Below, one piece after another: positions 1 through 4,825 of a stretch of 6,831 nt of DNA. A model generated the notes under the pieces. The model had not been told where the DNA came from. It was given only the letters and a program-made list of their open reading frames with translations, and did not search any database. The stretch is from Lachnospiraceae bacterium (lineage in GTDB: Bacteria > Bacillota > Clostridia > Lachnospirales > Lachnospiraceae). Both the position numbers and the translations under genes were made by a program. Numbering within the stretch: the stretch's first letter is position 1; each line of letters begins with the position of its first letter. The stretch spans positions 1-6,831 of the forward strand of contig VSNY01000201.1 of the NCBI GenBank assembly GCA_009774535.1, in the 5' to 3' direction.

Positions 1-82
1 TTTGGTTCGGAATAGTGTGGTGCTGGCGGTCTATCTCTTGTTTTCGGTTGCTTGCTTCTTTACCGTACATGAGCATTGGCAC
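1..82 (-). mobile_element. Possible 5' end of a group II intron or other insertion in the Maff2 gene (partial)
   Basis: Read on the minus strand, the Maff2 reading frame is family-like up to the residues NDNPGA and then changes to unrelated sequence that stops within five codons. The new sequence starts near GTGCC at 82-78, close to the group II intron 5' consensus GUGYG. It continues into a non-coding, A-rich, structured-looking stretch (for example GCAACCGAAAAC and CCGCCAGCACCACAC) that resembles intron domain I in style. The window ends before any reverse transcriptase or domain V/VI could be seen. This is inference. A deletion, another insertion or a naturally short Maff2 variant would look the same here. 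Confidence 0.3.
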
Positions 83-200
83 CAGGGTTGTCATTGCCGT
101 AGCCCTCAAGCAGATTGATCACGCCCCATACGCCAAGTCCTGCGCCTAATGCGATAACGAGTACTTTCAAAGTGTCGATTGCGCTTGCGAAAAATGCCAT
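60..200 (-). CDS. Maff2-family small membrane protein, C-terminally truncated
   Basis: The 46-residue product begins MAFFASAIDTLKVLVIALGA and continues through GVWGVINLLEGYGNDNPGA, which I recognise as the N-terminal half of the Maff2 family. These small membrane proteins sit just downstream of the VirD4 gene in Tn1549-like elements, next to the mating-channel membrane genes. Residues 8-31 form one hydrophobic segment. Family members, as I remember them, run to about 70 residues, with KSQG(I/M)KQLMAGGG and a second membrane segment after NPGA. Here NPGA is followed by NAHVR and a TAA stop, so that half is missing. No SD precedes the ATG, and the next in-frame codons upstream contain no start before a TGA at 243-245. 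Family assignment is firm. Whether the short form works, or is restored by intron splicing, is unknown. Confidence 0.8.
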   Translation of the reverse strand: MAFFASAIDTLKVLVIALGAGLGVWGVINLLEGYGNDNPGANAHVR

Positions 201-307
201 ATAAAATGTTGAAACCGGAATTTTTGTTTTGTTGTTTTTGTATCATTGATTCTCAGGAAAGAAAGAGCAAATCCCGACTGATTTGTTATTTTTATGGGAT
301 CCATCAT
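167..307 (-). CDS. Small ORF (46 aa) with strong SD, overlapping the Maff2 start out of frame
   Basis: An ATG-ATG start at 307 is preceded by AAGGAGA at 317-323, nine bases away, which is a good SD. The 46-codon frame begins MMDPIKITNQSGFALSFL, is basic in its middle, and ends at a TGA inside the Maff2 gene in a different frame. I recognise no family. Because Maff2 itself lacks an SD, translation of this frame across the Maff2 start could help open or reinitiate that site. It could equally be a chance frame in a leader. Only the start signal supports it. Confidence 0.25.
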   Translation of the reverse strand: MMDPIKITNQSGFALSFLRINDTKTTKQKFRFQHFIWHFSQAQSTL

Positions 308-328
308 CCGGTTCCGTCTCCTTTCTTT

Positions 329-388
329 TTATGTGCATACGCTTTTCTGTCCTGAGATGTTTTTAAAAGGCGGTGCGCGTATCCTCAT
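329..388 (-). CDS. Possible 19-codon leader peptide
   Basis: An ATG at 388 has a perfect GGAGGT SD at 396-401 with a seven-base spacer. It lies just after the VirD4 terminator. The frame encodes MRIRAPPFKNISGQKSVCT and stops with TAA at 329-331, immediately before the SD of the next small ORF. The signal is as strong as those of the real genes in this window, but the peptide is too short to assign. It may be a leader peptide controlling the genes that begin with Maff2, or the remnant of an older gene. Confidence 0.3.
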   Translation of the reverse strand: MRIRAPPFKNISGQKSVCT

Positions 389-404
389 AAAGATTACCTC
401 CATT

Positions 405-434
405 AAAAAAGCCGCCTGAACATAGTCAGACGGC
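405..434 (-). terminator. Intrinsic terminator overlapping the virD4 stop codon
   Basis: On the minus strand, GCCGTCTGA (434-426) pairs with TCAGGCGGC (419-411) as nine base pairs including one G-U. The loop has six bases and a run of six T follows (410-405). The upstream arm is made of the last codons and the TGA stop of virD4. It should end the transcript of the repA-virD4 block and separate it from the Maff2 genes. On the plus strand the stem is followed by non-T sequence, so it acts in one direction only. Confidence 0.85.
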
Positions 435-2204
435 GGAGTTGCCAGTTTCTGGTGGTGCTTCCAGTTCGCAGACCTCAAACACATCATCCGGCCTGACCTT
501 CAGGCGGCGTTTCAGGAATCTCGCCACGTCAAACGTGTTTTTCGGGTCTGCATCTGAAAGGTATTTGTATTGCGGGTGTCTTGTGATGTCAAACTTGTCG
601 GAGAAAAATGGACGCACGCCTTGTACCTGGAGGATACATTTCCCTCCGTCCATGACCGCAAGTTCATCGGGTGTCATCAGTTCCTTTCCCAATTTTTGAT
701 AGTTTAGCCCATAGCTGCGCTGGCTTCCCCGCGTGTCAGATGTGTTAAAACTGTCTATGGTCTCTTTTCCGAGCATGGAGGAGATCTCCTTTAAGGTACT
801 TTGTTCCTTACCGCCCAGGAAAAGAACGCAGGAGCAGTTGCCGATAATGGTTTCCGCATGGTCTTTATAGACGGCTTTCAGCTGGCTCTGGGTCTGGACG
901 ATCACATGGGCGGAGATCTCCCGGCTCCGGATCACGGAGATCAGGTGTTCAAAGTTGGGGATCTTCTGGTTTGCAAACTCATCCAGCAGGCAGGTGACAT
1001 GGGTTTTCAGTGCGCCGCCATTTTCCAGTGCCCGGTCGCAGAGTACATTGAACATCTGGGTATAGACCATGGAAGCGATGAAATTGAAAGTGGTATCCGT
1101 GTCGGAGACGATACAGAACAGGGCGGTCTTGCGGTCGCCCAGCTTTTCCAGTTCCAGTTCATCATCCATCATCAGGTCGCGGACTTCCTTGATGTCAAAG
1201 GGGGCCATCCTTGCGCCGCAGGAGATCAGGATAGATTTTGCGGTTTTGCCCGCCGCCATTTTATACTTTTTATACTGGCGGACGGCAAAATGCTCCGGAT
1301 CCCTCTGCTCCAGGCGGTCAAACATCATATCCACCGCATTTTTAAAAGTTTCGTCCTCCTCGCGGACTTCGGATGCGTTGAGCATTTCCAGCAGCGTGTT
1401 AAAATTCTTTTCATTCTCCGGTGCCTCATACCAGATATAGGCGATCAGCGCCTGATAGTAAAGGGCTTCCGCCTTGCTCCAGAAATCTTCCCCGCCTTTG
1501 CTGTCCTCGCCTTTGGTGTTCTCCATGATACAGTTGACCAGCTTTAAGATGTCGTTCTCGCAGCGCAGATAGCGGAATGGGTTGTACCGCATGGACTGTT
1601 TAAAGTCGATGGTATTCAGGATCTTGATCTCATATCCGCCGCGCTGGAGCATCTTCCCACACTCCAGAACCACCGTGCCTTTCGGATCCGTGACCACATA
1701 GGAACTGTTCATCTGCATGAGGTTCGGCTTCACATGGAAGCGGGTCTTGCCGGAACCGGAACCGCCGATGATCAGTACATTTTTATTGATGTTATACTTC
1801 GGTATCTTGTTCCTGCCGATCATGATCCGTTCCGTCTGTGTCAGCAGGATATTGTTCTCAAACTTTGGGTCGATAAAAGGTTTTATATCCGTATCCGTCC
1901 CCCAGCGGGCACTGCCGTATTCTACGCCGTGCCGATATTTCTTTGCGTTTTTTCCTTTGAAATACACGACAGCCCGGACAGCAATGGCTCCAATAACGCC
2001 GATCAGCAGGTCACGGGGGTGGAAACCTGGGAGCGGGTTCTTTGTGATAGCCGTTCCCAGGCCGGAGATCGCTGCCATAGCCTTTGTGACCACATCTCCA
2101 CCAGCGGAAAGACGGTAGCACTCCGCGATCTTGGAGAAAAACCAGAACATGAACACATAGGGCAGGTTCGGGATGACATATTTTTTGATCTCAATATTTT
2201 TCAA
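426..2204 (-). CDS. virD4: VirD4/TraG-type conjugative coupling protein (CD1115-like family)
   Basis: This membrane-anchored hexameric ATPase brings the relaxase-bound DNA strand to the type IV secretion channel. The 592-residue product has two N-terminal membrane segments (about 14-30 and 66-82) and a VEYGSARWG stretch before the ATPase core (94-102). It has a Walker A GGSGSGKT (147-154), the family DPKG motif (173-176) and a Walker B LLDEF (406-410). Further conserved blocks are QTQSQL (437-442), an ETIIGNC segment (451-457) and RPFFS (531-535). Full length compares well with the roughly 600 residues usual for the Tn1549/CTn group. The start is TTG at 2204-2202, overlapping the PcfB TGA by two bases and supported by an AGGAGGA SD. 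The nearby ATG at 2211 is out of frame and closes after six codons. Close coupling to pcfB suggests the two proteins work together. Confidence 0.95.
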   Translation of the reverse strand: MKNIEIKKYVIPNLPYVFMFWFFSKIAECYRLSAGGDVVTKAMAAISGLGTAITKNPLPGFHPRDLLIGVIGAIAVRAVVYFKGKNAKKYRHGVEYGSARWGTDTDIKPFIDPKFENNILLTQTERIMIGRNKIPKYNINKNVLIIGGSGSGKTRFHVKPNLMQMNSSYVVTDPKGTVVLECGKMLQRGGYEIKILNTIDFKQSMRYNPFRYLRCENDILKLVNCIMENTKGEDSKGGEDFWSKAEALYYQALIAYIWYEAPENEKNFNTLLEMLNASEVREEDETFKNAVDMMFDRLEQRDPEHFAVRQYKKYKMAAGKTAKSILISCGARMAPFDIKEVRDLMMDDELELEKLGDRKTALFCIVSDTDTTFNFIASMVYTQMFNVLCDRALENGGALKTHVTCLLDEFANQKIPNFEHLISVIRSREISAHVIVQTQSQLKAVYKDHAETIIGNCSCVLFLGGKEQSTLKEISSMLGKETIDSFNTSDTRGSQRSYGLNYQKLGKELMTPDELAVMDGGKCILQVQGVRPFFSDKFDITRHPQYKYLSDADPKNTFDVARFLKRRLKVRPDDVFEVCELEAPPETGNSAV

Positions 2205-2668
2205 CGCTCATGTCCTCCTCTGTCCCGGTTCTTCTCCCTGCCGGATACCAGCCCCTTCACGATCTCCTTGAACTGAGAAAGCTGTTTTTTCAGCGACGGC
2301 TTCCTCTGCTTCTTCAAGGTCTTTGCGGTATAATCGGCAAAAGCAGCATTCAGTGCATCCGCATCACGGGCCTTGAAGAACACAAGGTATCTCCCCTGTG
2401 CCGGATCTTTTTTCAAGGCAAAATCCACACCGTATTTACGGGCGCACCGTTCAAAAGACTTGATGTTCTGGTCTGTGATCTCGATGTTCTGTACGCCGGC
2501 TCCCTGCTTCACAAGGCTCTTGACGCTCTGTTTGCCGTGTTTCTGCCCATGCGCCTGTTTCTGGTACTGCCGGATCGCCCATTTCAAAAGTTCCGTTGTC
2601 AGCCGTCCGCCGTCTTTCCCTACCCGTATCACAAGAGCGACGGATTTATCCCTTATTTCGTCCTGCAT
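2201..2668 (-). CDS. pcfB: PcfB family protein (DUF3801), conjugation accessory
   Basis: The product is 155 residues. It belongs to the PcfB/DUF3801 family that almost always precedes the VirD4 gene in Firmicutes conjugative elements. The family hallmark GVQNIEITDQNIKSFERCAR (58-77) is present, followed by KYGVDFALKKD and a strand-like RYLVFFKARD (93-102). The C-terminal 35 residues are strongly basic and hydrophilic (KKQRKPSLKK onwards). No membrane segment is seen, so a cytoplasmic protein that touches DNA or the coupling protein is plausible. The exact role in the family is, to my knowledge, not settled. The ATG has GGGAGGT (2677-2683) eight bases upstream. The gene ends in a TTGA overlap with virD4, consistent with translational coupling. 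Confidence 0.88.
   Translation of the reverse strand: MQDEIRDKSVALVIRVGKDGGRLTTELLKWAIRQYQKQAHGQKHGKQSVKSLVKQGAGVQNIEITDQNIKSFERCARKYGVDFALKKDPAQGRYLVFFKARDADALNAAFADYTAKTLKKQRKPSLKKQLSQFKEIVKGLVSGREKNRDRGGHER
2213..2219 (-). promoter_or_regulatory. Ribosome binding site that fixes the TTG start of virD4
   Basis: AGGAGGA lies inside the last codons of pcfB and is followed by eight bases and then TTG (2204-2202), whose frame opens directly into the conserved MKNIEIKKYVIPNLPY N terminus. The intervening ATG is only one base from the SD and in a frame that stops at once. The TTG is therefore the likely start. Confidence 0.7.
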
Positions 2669-2705
2669 GATGCTTTACCTCCCTTCCTGCAAACGGTTGG
2701 CTGCT

Positions 2706-3173
2706 TCATCGGGCCTCACCGCCTTTAGACTTGCCCTCGGCCATATTACGCTGACCGGCTTCACGCTTTTTATCGCTCAGGTCGCTTAAGATCGAGGGTT
2801 TTTCTGAACGTACAGAGGGCTTTTCCTCTGCTGCGTCTCTATCGGCATCCATGATCGCTTCGCGCATCTGCCCACTCATTTCAAACAGTTCAGCCATATT
2901 AGAAGGCCACTGGTCAGCAATAAATCTCAGAGGGTTTTCCATACGGAGTAAAGTCTCTGCATCGCCCCGTTCATACTTGAAATCCTCTTTCATAAAGTCG
3001 TATGCCGCCTGCATAGCAGCGATCTCTGCGCTCTGGGCAATGATATCTTCCTTATCCATATCCAGAAGTGATGCATGGAATTCGGTCATGTTCTGATCCA
3101 ACACCGTTTTCAGTGTGGTTACCATCTGCTCCGTTAAAGGGTGTTTTGCTCCATAGTCCATAGAGTTGCTCAT
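2706..3173 (-). CDS. DUF3848-like protein of unknown function
   Basis: With its start at ATG 3173-3171 the product has 155 residues. Residues 12-90 (LTEQMVTTLKTVLDQNMTEF, then AAYDFMKEDF, then ending LRFIADQWP) match the pattern I associate with DUF3848. That helical domain is common in mobile elements of gut Clostridia. The C-terminal third is charged and low in complexity, with a short EKPS(V/I)xS duplication at 117-130. The start was chosen because ATG overlaps the upstream TGA as ATGA and AGGAGGA lies six bases before it (3180-3186). A longer reading from 3200 would run back into the upstream gene. There is no membrane or signal segment. The function is not known, and the position between repA and pcfB suggests an element-specific accessory role. 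Confidence 0.75.
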   Translation of the reverse strand: MSNSMDYGAKHPLTEQMVTTLKTVLDQNMTEFHASLLDMDKEDIIAQSAEIAAMQAAYDFMKEDFKYERGDAETLLRMENPLRFIADQWPSNMAELFEMSGQMREAIMDADRDAAEEKPSVRSEKPSILSDLSDKKREAGQRNMAEGKSKGGEAR

Positions 3174-3625
3174 GCGTTTTCCTCCTGATTCCCTCCCCAC
3201 TTGGTCAGCACTACCGTATCACCATCGGAGAGGGTATCCCACAGGCTGTAGACCGCATCCGCCACATCATCCGGATCCGCATAAGCTGTGCTGCCGACCA
3301 TCATAAATTCCCCTGGCCTTACGAAAATGTCCTGGAACTCTTTCTGCTGTCTCGCGGTAAGGGAATCCAAAAGGCATCCCTCCTCCGGTATGCCGCACAA
3401 CAGAAATGTGCCGCTGATATAACCGTCTTTCCCCGGCAGGCAGCGGTTCGGAGCAAGCCCCGTTGTATCTTCCCGGCTGAAAAGAAGCACCCTCTGGGGC
3501 AGGAAACATCCCACCTGCACAGCGCCGCCCAGCACCGTTTCCACAGATTCCAGTGTGTTGGGGATCACAGCCGGACGGGGCGCTTTCCCCGGCTCTACGA
3601 TCAGAATGTCCATGTTTTGTGTCAT
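3170..3625 (-). CDS. DUF3846 domain protein of unknown function
   Basis: This protein of 151 residues opens with ILIVEPGKAPRPAVIPNTLE (7-26), then the VETVLGGAVQVG segment. It continues with LAPNRCLP (57-64) and GYISGTFLLCG (68-78). This is the typical layout of DUF3846, a small alpha/beta domain widespread in Firmicutes conjugative elements and phages, whose biochemical function I do not know. The C-terminal half beyond the domain (residues 85-151) includes EFMMVG and an acidic DPDDVADAVYSLWDTL helix. The ATG at 3625 has AGGAGG nine bases upstream (3635-3640). An internal ATG at codon 5 is too far from the SD. It overlaps the next gene by four bases (ATGA), so the two are probably co-translated. 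Ninety-five bases separate it from repA with no terminator, suggesting one transcript. Confidence 0.85.
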   Translation of the reverse strand: MTQNMDILIVEPGKAPRPAVIPNTLESVETVLGGAVQVGCFLPQRVLLFSREDTTGLAPNRCLPGKDGYISGTFLLCGIPEEGCLLDSLTARQQKEFQDIFVRPGEFMMVGSTAYADPDDVADAVYSLWDTLSDGDTVVLTKWGGNQEENA

Positions 3626-3720
3626 GTTTGTTATCCTCCTTTAATTCTTCTTGTTTATGTGCCAGCCCGCAGGGGCTTTCACAGCGATAAAAATTTACCA
3701 GCGGAAAAAGAAATCTGCCT

Positions 3721-4689
3721 TTATCCCACGCCAAAGCCGTTTGCCATGTCGTGACTGACAAGGCTGGAATAATACTGGCTGATCGTCACCGGGGCATTGA
3801 ACAGGGCGGAGAGGGTATATGCCCGGATATTGCCGATTAGGGTGGTGTTCTTGTCCAGGCAGTCCATAACATAGCGGATATGCTCACTGTCCAGCTTCAG
3901 CAGGCGGCTCTTTACCACCTCCGTACACATATCCTCCTGGTTGATCCGTACAGTAAGCCGTCTGCTGCAACAGACCTCCGCCATCAGTTCCACAAAGCCG
4001 TCTAGCCGCTCCTTATCGTAAGGGTTATCCTGCAAGAGTATCTCATAGCTGATGTTCTCTTTTATCAGTTCACGGTAAGCAGACATCTTATCTATCCCAT
4101 CCATCTCTCCGTGTTTTGCCTTTGAAAAGTTATCCACAGTTTCCACAGCCACAGGTTCCATCCCTGCCGGATAGATAGATGGGTCAGTATCACTCTGGTC
4201 AGTTTTATTTAAGTCAGTATTATTAGTTTGTGATTTTCGCAATTCCTGACTTGTGGTTTTCACATTTCCTGATTTGTGATTTTCACAATTCTTGATTTGT
4301 GATTCCTGCCGGAGTTCCGGCTTTCCTTTGTCAATAAAGTTTTTGACATAGATCACGTTGGGTTTCCCAAGCCCGCGCCGGACACGTTCCACCAGCCCCA
4401 CGCCTTTGGCCATGTCCAGTTCATTTAAAAGTTTGTTTGCCTTCTGCTCCGCACAACCAAGGGTTTCCATCACGTCAGCGATGGTGTAGATGATATATAC
4501 GCGCCCATCCTGATCCATCCAGTTGTTTTTCACGGAAAGCGCCATACGATCGAGCAGCAGCCCATAAAGCACCTTTGCCTCCACAGACAAGCCTTTAAAG
4601 CGTCCGTCCGTAAACAGCACTTTGGGGATACGGTAAAAACTGTATTGTTCCGCTTCGTTGCCATAGTAATAATCCAGTTGTAACGGCAT
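3721..4689 (-). CDS. repA: RepA_N-type replication initiator protein
   Basis: RepA_N proteins bind repeats, usually inside their own gene, to start replication of low-copy Firmicutes plasmids and circular ICE forms. The 322-residue product starts MPLQLDYYYGNEAEQYSFYR (1-20) and continues with IPKVLFTDGRFKGLS, a LLYGLLLDRM-like helix, and a winged-helix pattern around 70-120 (ADVMETLGCAEQKANKLLNE; GLGKPNVIYVKNF). Residues 121-200 are a hydrophilic, N/T/S/D-rich linker coded by the candidate origin. Residues 203-315 (RELIKENISYEILL; ESVVKSRLL-like EVVKSRLLKLD; GNIRAYTLSALFNAP) match the DUF6017-like C terminus seen in Tn1549-type RepA. ATG 4689-4687 has AGGAGG eight bases upstream. The frame is open further back, but only through the terminator at 4721-4756, so the longer start is unlikely. 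No terminator follows before the DUF3846 gene. Confidence 0.93.
   Translation of the reverse strand: MPLQLDYYYGNEAEQYSFYRIPKVLFTDGRFKGLSVEAKVLYGLLLDRMALSVKNNWMDQDGRVYIIYTIADVMETLGCAEQKANKLLNELDMAKGVGLVERVRRGLGKPNVIYVKNFIDKGKPELRQESQIKNCENHKSGNVKTTSQELRKSQTNNTDLNKTDQSDTDPSIYPAGMEPVAVETVDNFSKAKHGEMDGIDKMSAYRELIKENISYEILLQDNPYDKERLDGFVELMAEVCCSRRLTVRINQEDMCTEVVKSRLLKLDSEHIRYVMDCLDKNTTLIGNIRAYTLSALFNAPVTISQYYSSLVSHDMANGFGVG
4130..4138 (+). promoter_or_regulatory. Perfect DnaA box inside repA
   Basis: TTATCCACA is an exact match to the consensus bacterial DnaA box. It lies in the linker-coding part of repA (codons for TVDNF, about residues 184-187), about 90 bp from the 23-bp repeats, with AT-rich sequence between. 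The match alone could be chance, but its place beside iteron-like repeats in a rep gene supports a role in loading host DnaA at the origin. Confidence 0.55.
4183..4220. repeat. Three GTCAGTWT motifs spaced exactly 15 bp apart
   Basis: GTCAGTAT at 4183-4190, GTCAGTTT at 4198-4205 and GTCAGTAT at 4213-4220 recur with a 15-bp period between the DnaA box and the 23-bp repeats. In protein they give a five-residue period, each unit carrying T-D (NTDLNKTDQSDTD). Because the period is a multiple of three, the repeat may reflect protein-level duplication, not a DNA site. The segment 4201-4224 is very AT-rich. Confidence 0.5.
4227..4308. repeat. Iterons: three tandem 23-bp repeats plus a degenerate fourth
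   Basis: Head-to-tail copies lie at 4227-4249, 4250-4272 and 4273-4295. Pairwise identities are 19 to 21 of 23. A shortened copy at 4296-4308 lacks about ten internal bases. Each full copy carries the dyad TTGTGA-AAA-TCACAA: perfect in 4273-4295, one mismatch in 4227-4249, more degenerate in 4250-4272. The period of 23 is not a multiple of three, so the repeats are read in different frames and give no repeated peptide. That points to selection on DNA, not protein. They encode about residues 129-154 of RepA. RepA_N plasmids are known to carry their origin repeats within the rep gene, so these are the likely RepA binding sites. Confidence 0.85.
4645..4673 (+). promoter_or_regulatory. Weak candidate antisense promoter inside repA
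   Basis: On the plus strand TTGTTC (4645-4650) is followed after 17 bases by AATAAT (4668-4673), five of six to the -10 consensus but only three of six at -35. A transcript from about 4680 would run across the repA start, SD and both leader hairpins in antisense. That is the geometry of the copy-control RNA known for pSK41-type RepA_N plasmids. The match is weak and may be chance. Confidence 0.2.
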
Positions 4690-4697
4690 TTTTTCTG

Positions 4698-4703
4698 CCT
4701 CCT
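4698..4703 (-). promoter_or_regulatory. Ribosome binding site of repA
   Basis: AGGAGG stands eight bases before ATG 4689. It decides the start against an upstream in-frame ATG at 4758, which lies within the upstream arm side of a terminator hairpin and lacks a comparable SD. Only 17 bases separate the SD from the terminator T-run (4721-4727), so this hairpin and the SD could influence each other in the leader RNA. Confidence 0.8.
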
Positions 4704-4720
4704 TTTCCGGTTTTTGAAAC

Positions 4721-4756
4721 AAAAAAAGCCCCGGCAGGTAAAAAGTCTGCCAGGGC
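4721..4756 (-). terminator. Terminator or attenuator hairpin directly upstream of repA
   Basis: On the minus strand GCCCTGGCAG (4756-4747) pairs with CTGCCGGGGC (4737-4728), ten base pairs with one T-G, around a nine-base loop, followed by seven T (4727-4721). It ends only 31 bases before the repA ATG, too close for a promoter plus SD after it. RepA messages must therefore read through it, which suggests attenuation. Confidence 0.85.
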
Positions 4757-4773
4757 AAATGTATCGTGAACGC

Positions 4774-4815
4774 AAAAAAGCCGCCCAGTAACGAATCAGT
4801 CAGTCACCGGGCGGC
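4774..4815 (-). terminator. Terminator downstream of parB
   Basis: On the minus strand GCCGCCCGGT (4815-4806) pairs with ACTGGGCGGC (4789-4780), ten base pairs with one G-T, around a 16-base loop containing GACTGACTGA, then six T (4779-4774). It begins ten bases after the parB TAA and ends the parAB message. It is the first of two terminators in series before repA. Confidence 0.85.
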
Positions 4816-4825
4816 TTATGCGGCC

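Larger units (their letters stand above)
4130..4308. other. Candidate replication origin within repA
   Basis: The segment combines a perfect DnaA box (4130-4138), 15-bp-spaced motifs in AT-rich sequence (4183-4236) and iterons with an internal dyad (4227-4308). It falls in the linker between the RepA N-terminal DNA-binding domain and the C-terminal domain. This layout matches RepA_N plasmids such as pAD1, pCF10 and pSK41, where the origin is inside the rep gene. Function is inferred from arrangement only. Confidence 0.65.

Noticed and set aside
201..328. Promoter for the Maff2 genes
   Set aside because: TTGCTC and TGATAC on the minus strand are 19 bases apart and match consensus poorly. Not strong enough to list.
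801..1547. Long plus-strand open frame opposite virD4
   Set aside because: It is the complement of a highly conserved ATPase gene, with no SD and a composition expected from antisense reading. It is a shadow frame.
3626..3720. Terminator or promoter between repA and the DUF3846 gene
   Set aside because: AGCCC-CTGC-GGGCT forms only a five-base-pair stem with no T-run after it, and no convincing -35/-10 pair was found. The gap seems to be plain intergenic sequence with an SD.
3267..3761. Minus-strand frame of 164 codons overlapping the DUF3846 gene
   Set aside because: It crosses the repA stop and the SD of the next gene in another frame, has no start signal, and its product is low-quality Arg/Gly/Cys-rich sequence.
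3851..3858. Second copy of the parB palindrome half-site (TTGTCCAG)
   Set aside because: Only eight bases of one arm match and no opposing arm is present, so chance is the simplest explanation.
4227..4308. CRISPR array
   Set aside because: The 23-bp repeats are directly contiguous without spacers and lie within a conserved gene, so iterons explain them better.
4690..4758. Extended RepA N terminus (MPWQTF...)
   Set aside because: The added codons run through a terminator hairpin and its T-run. The ATG at 4689 has an ideal SD and gives the family-typical N terminus.
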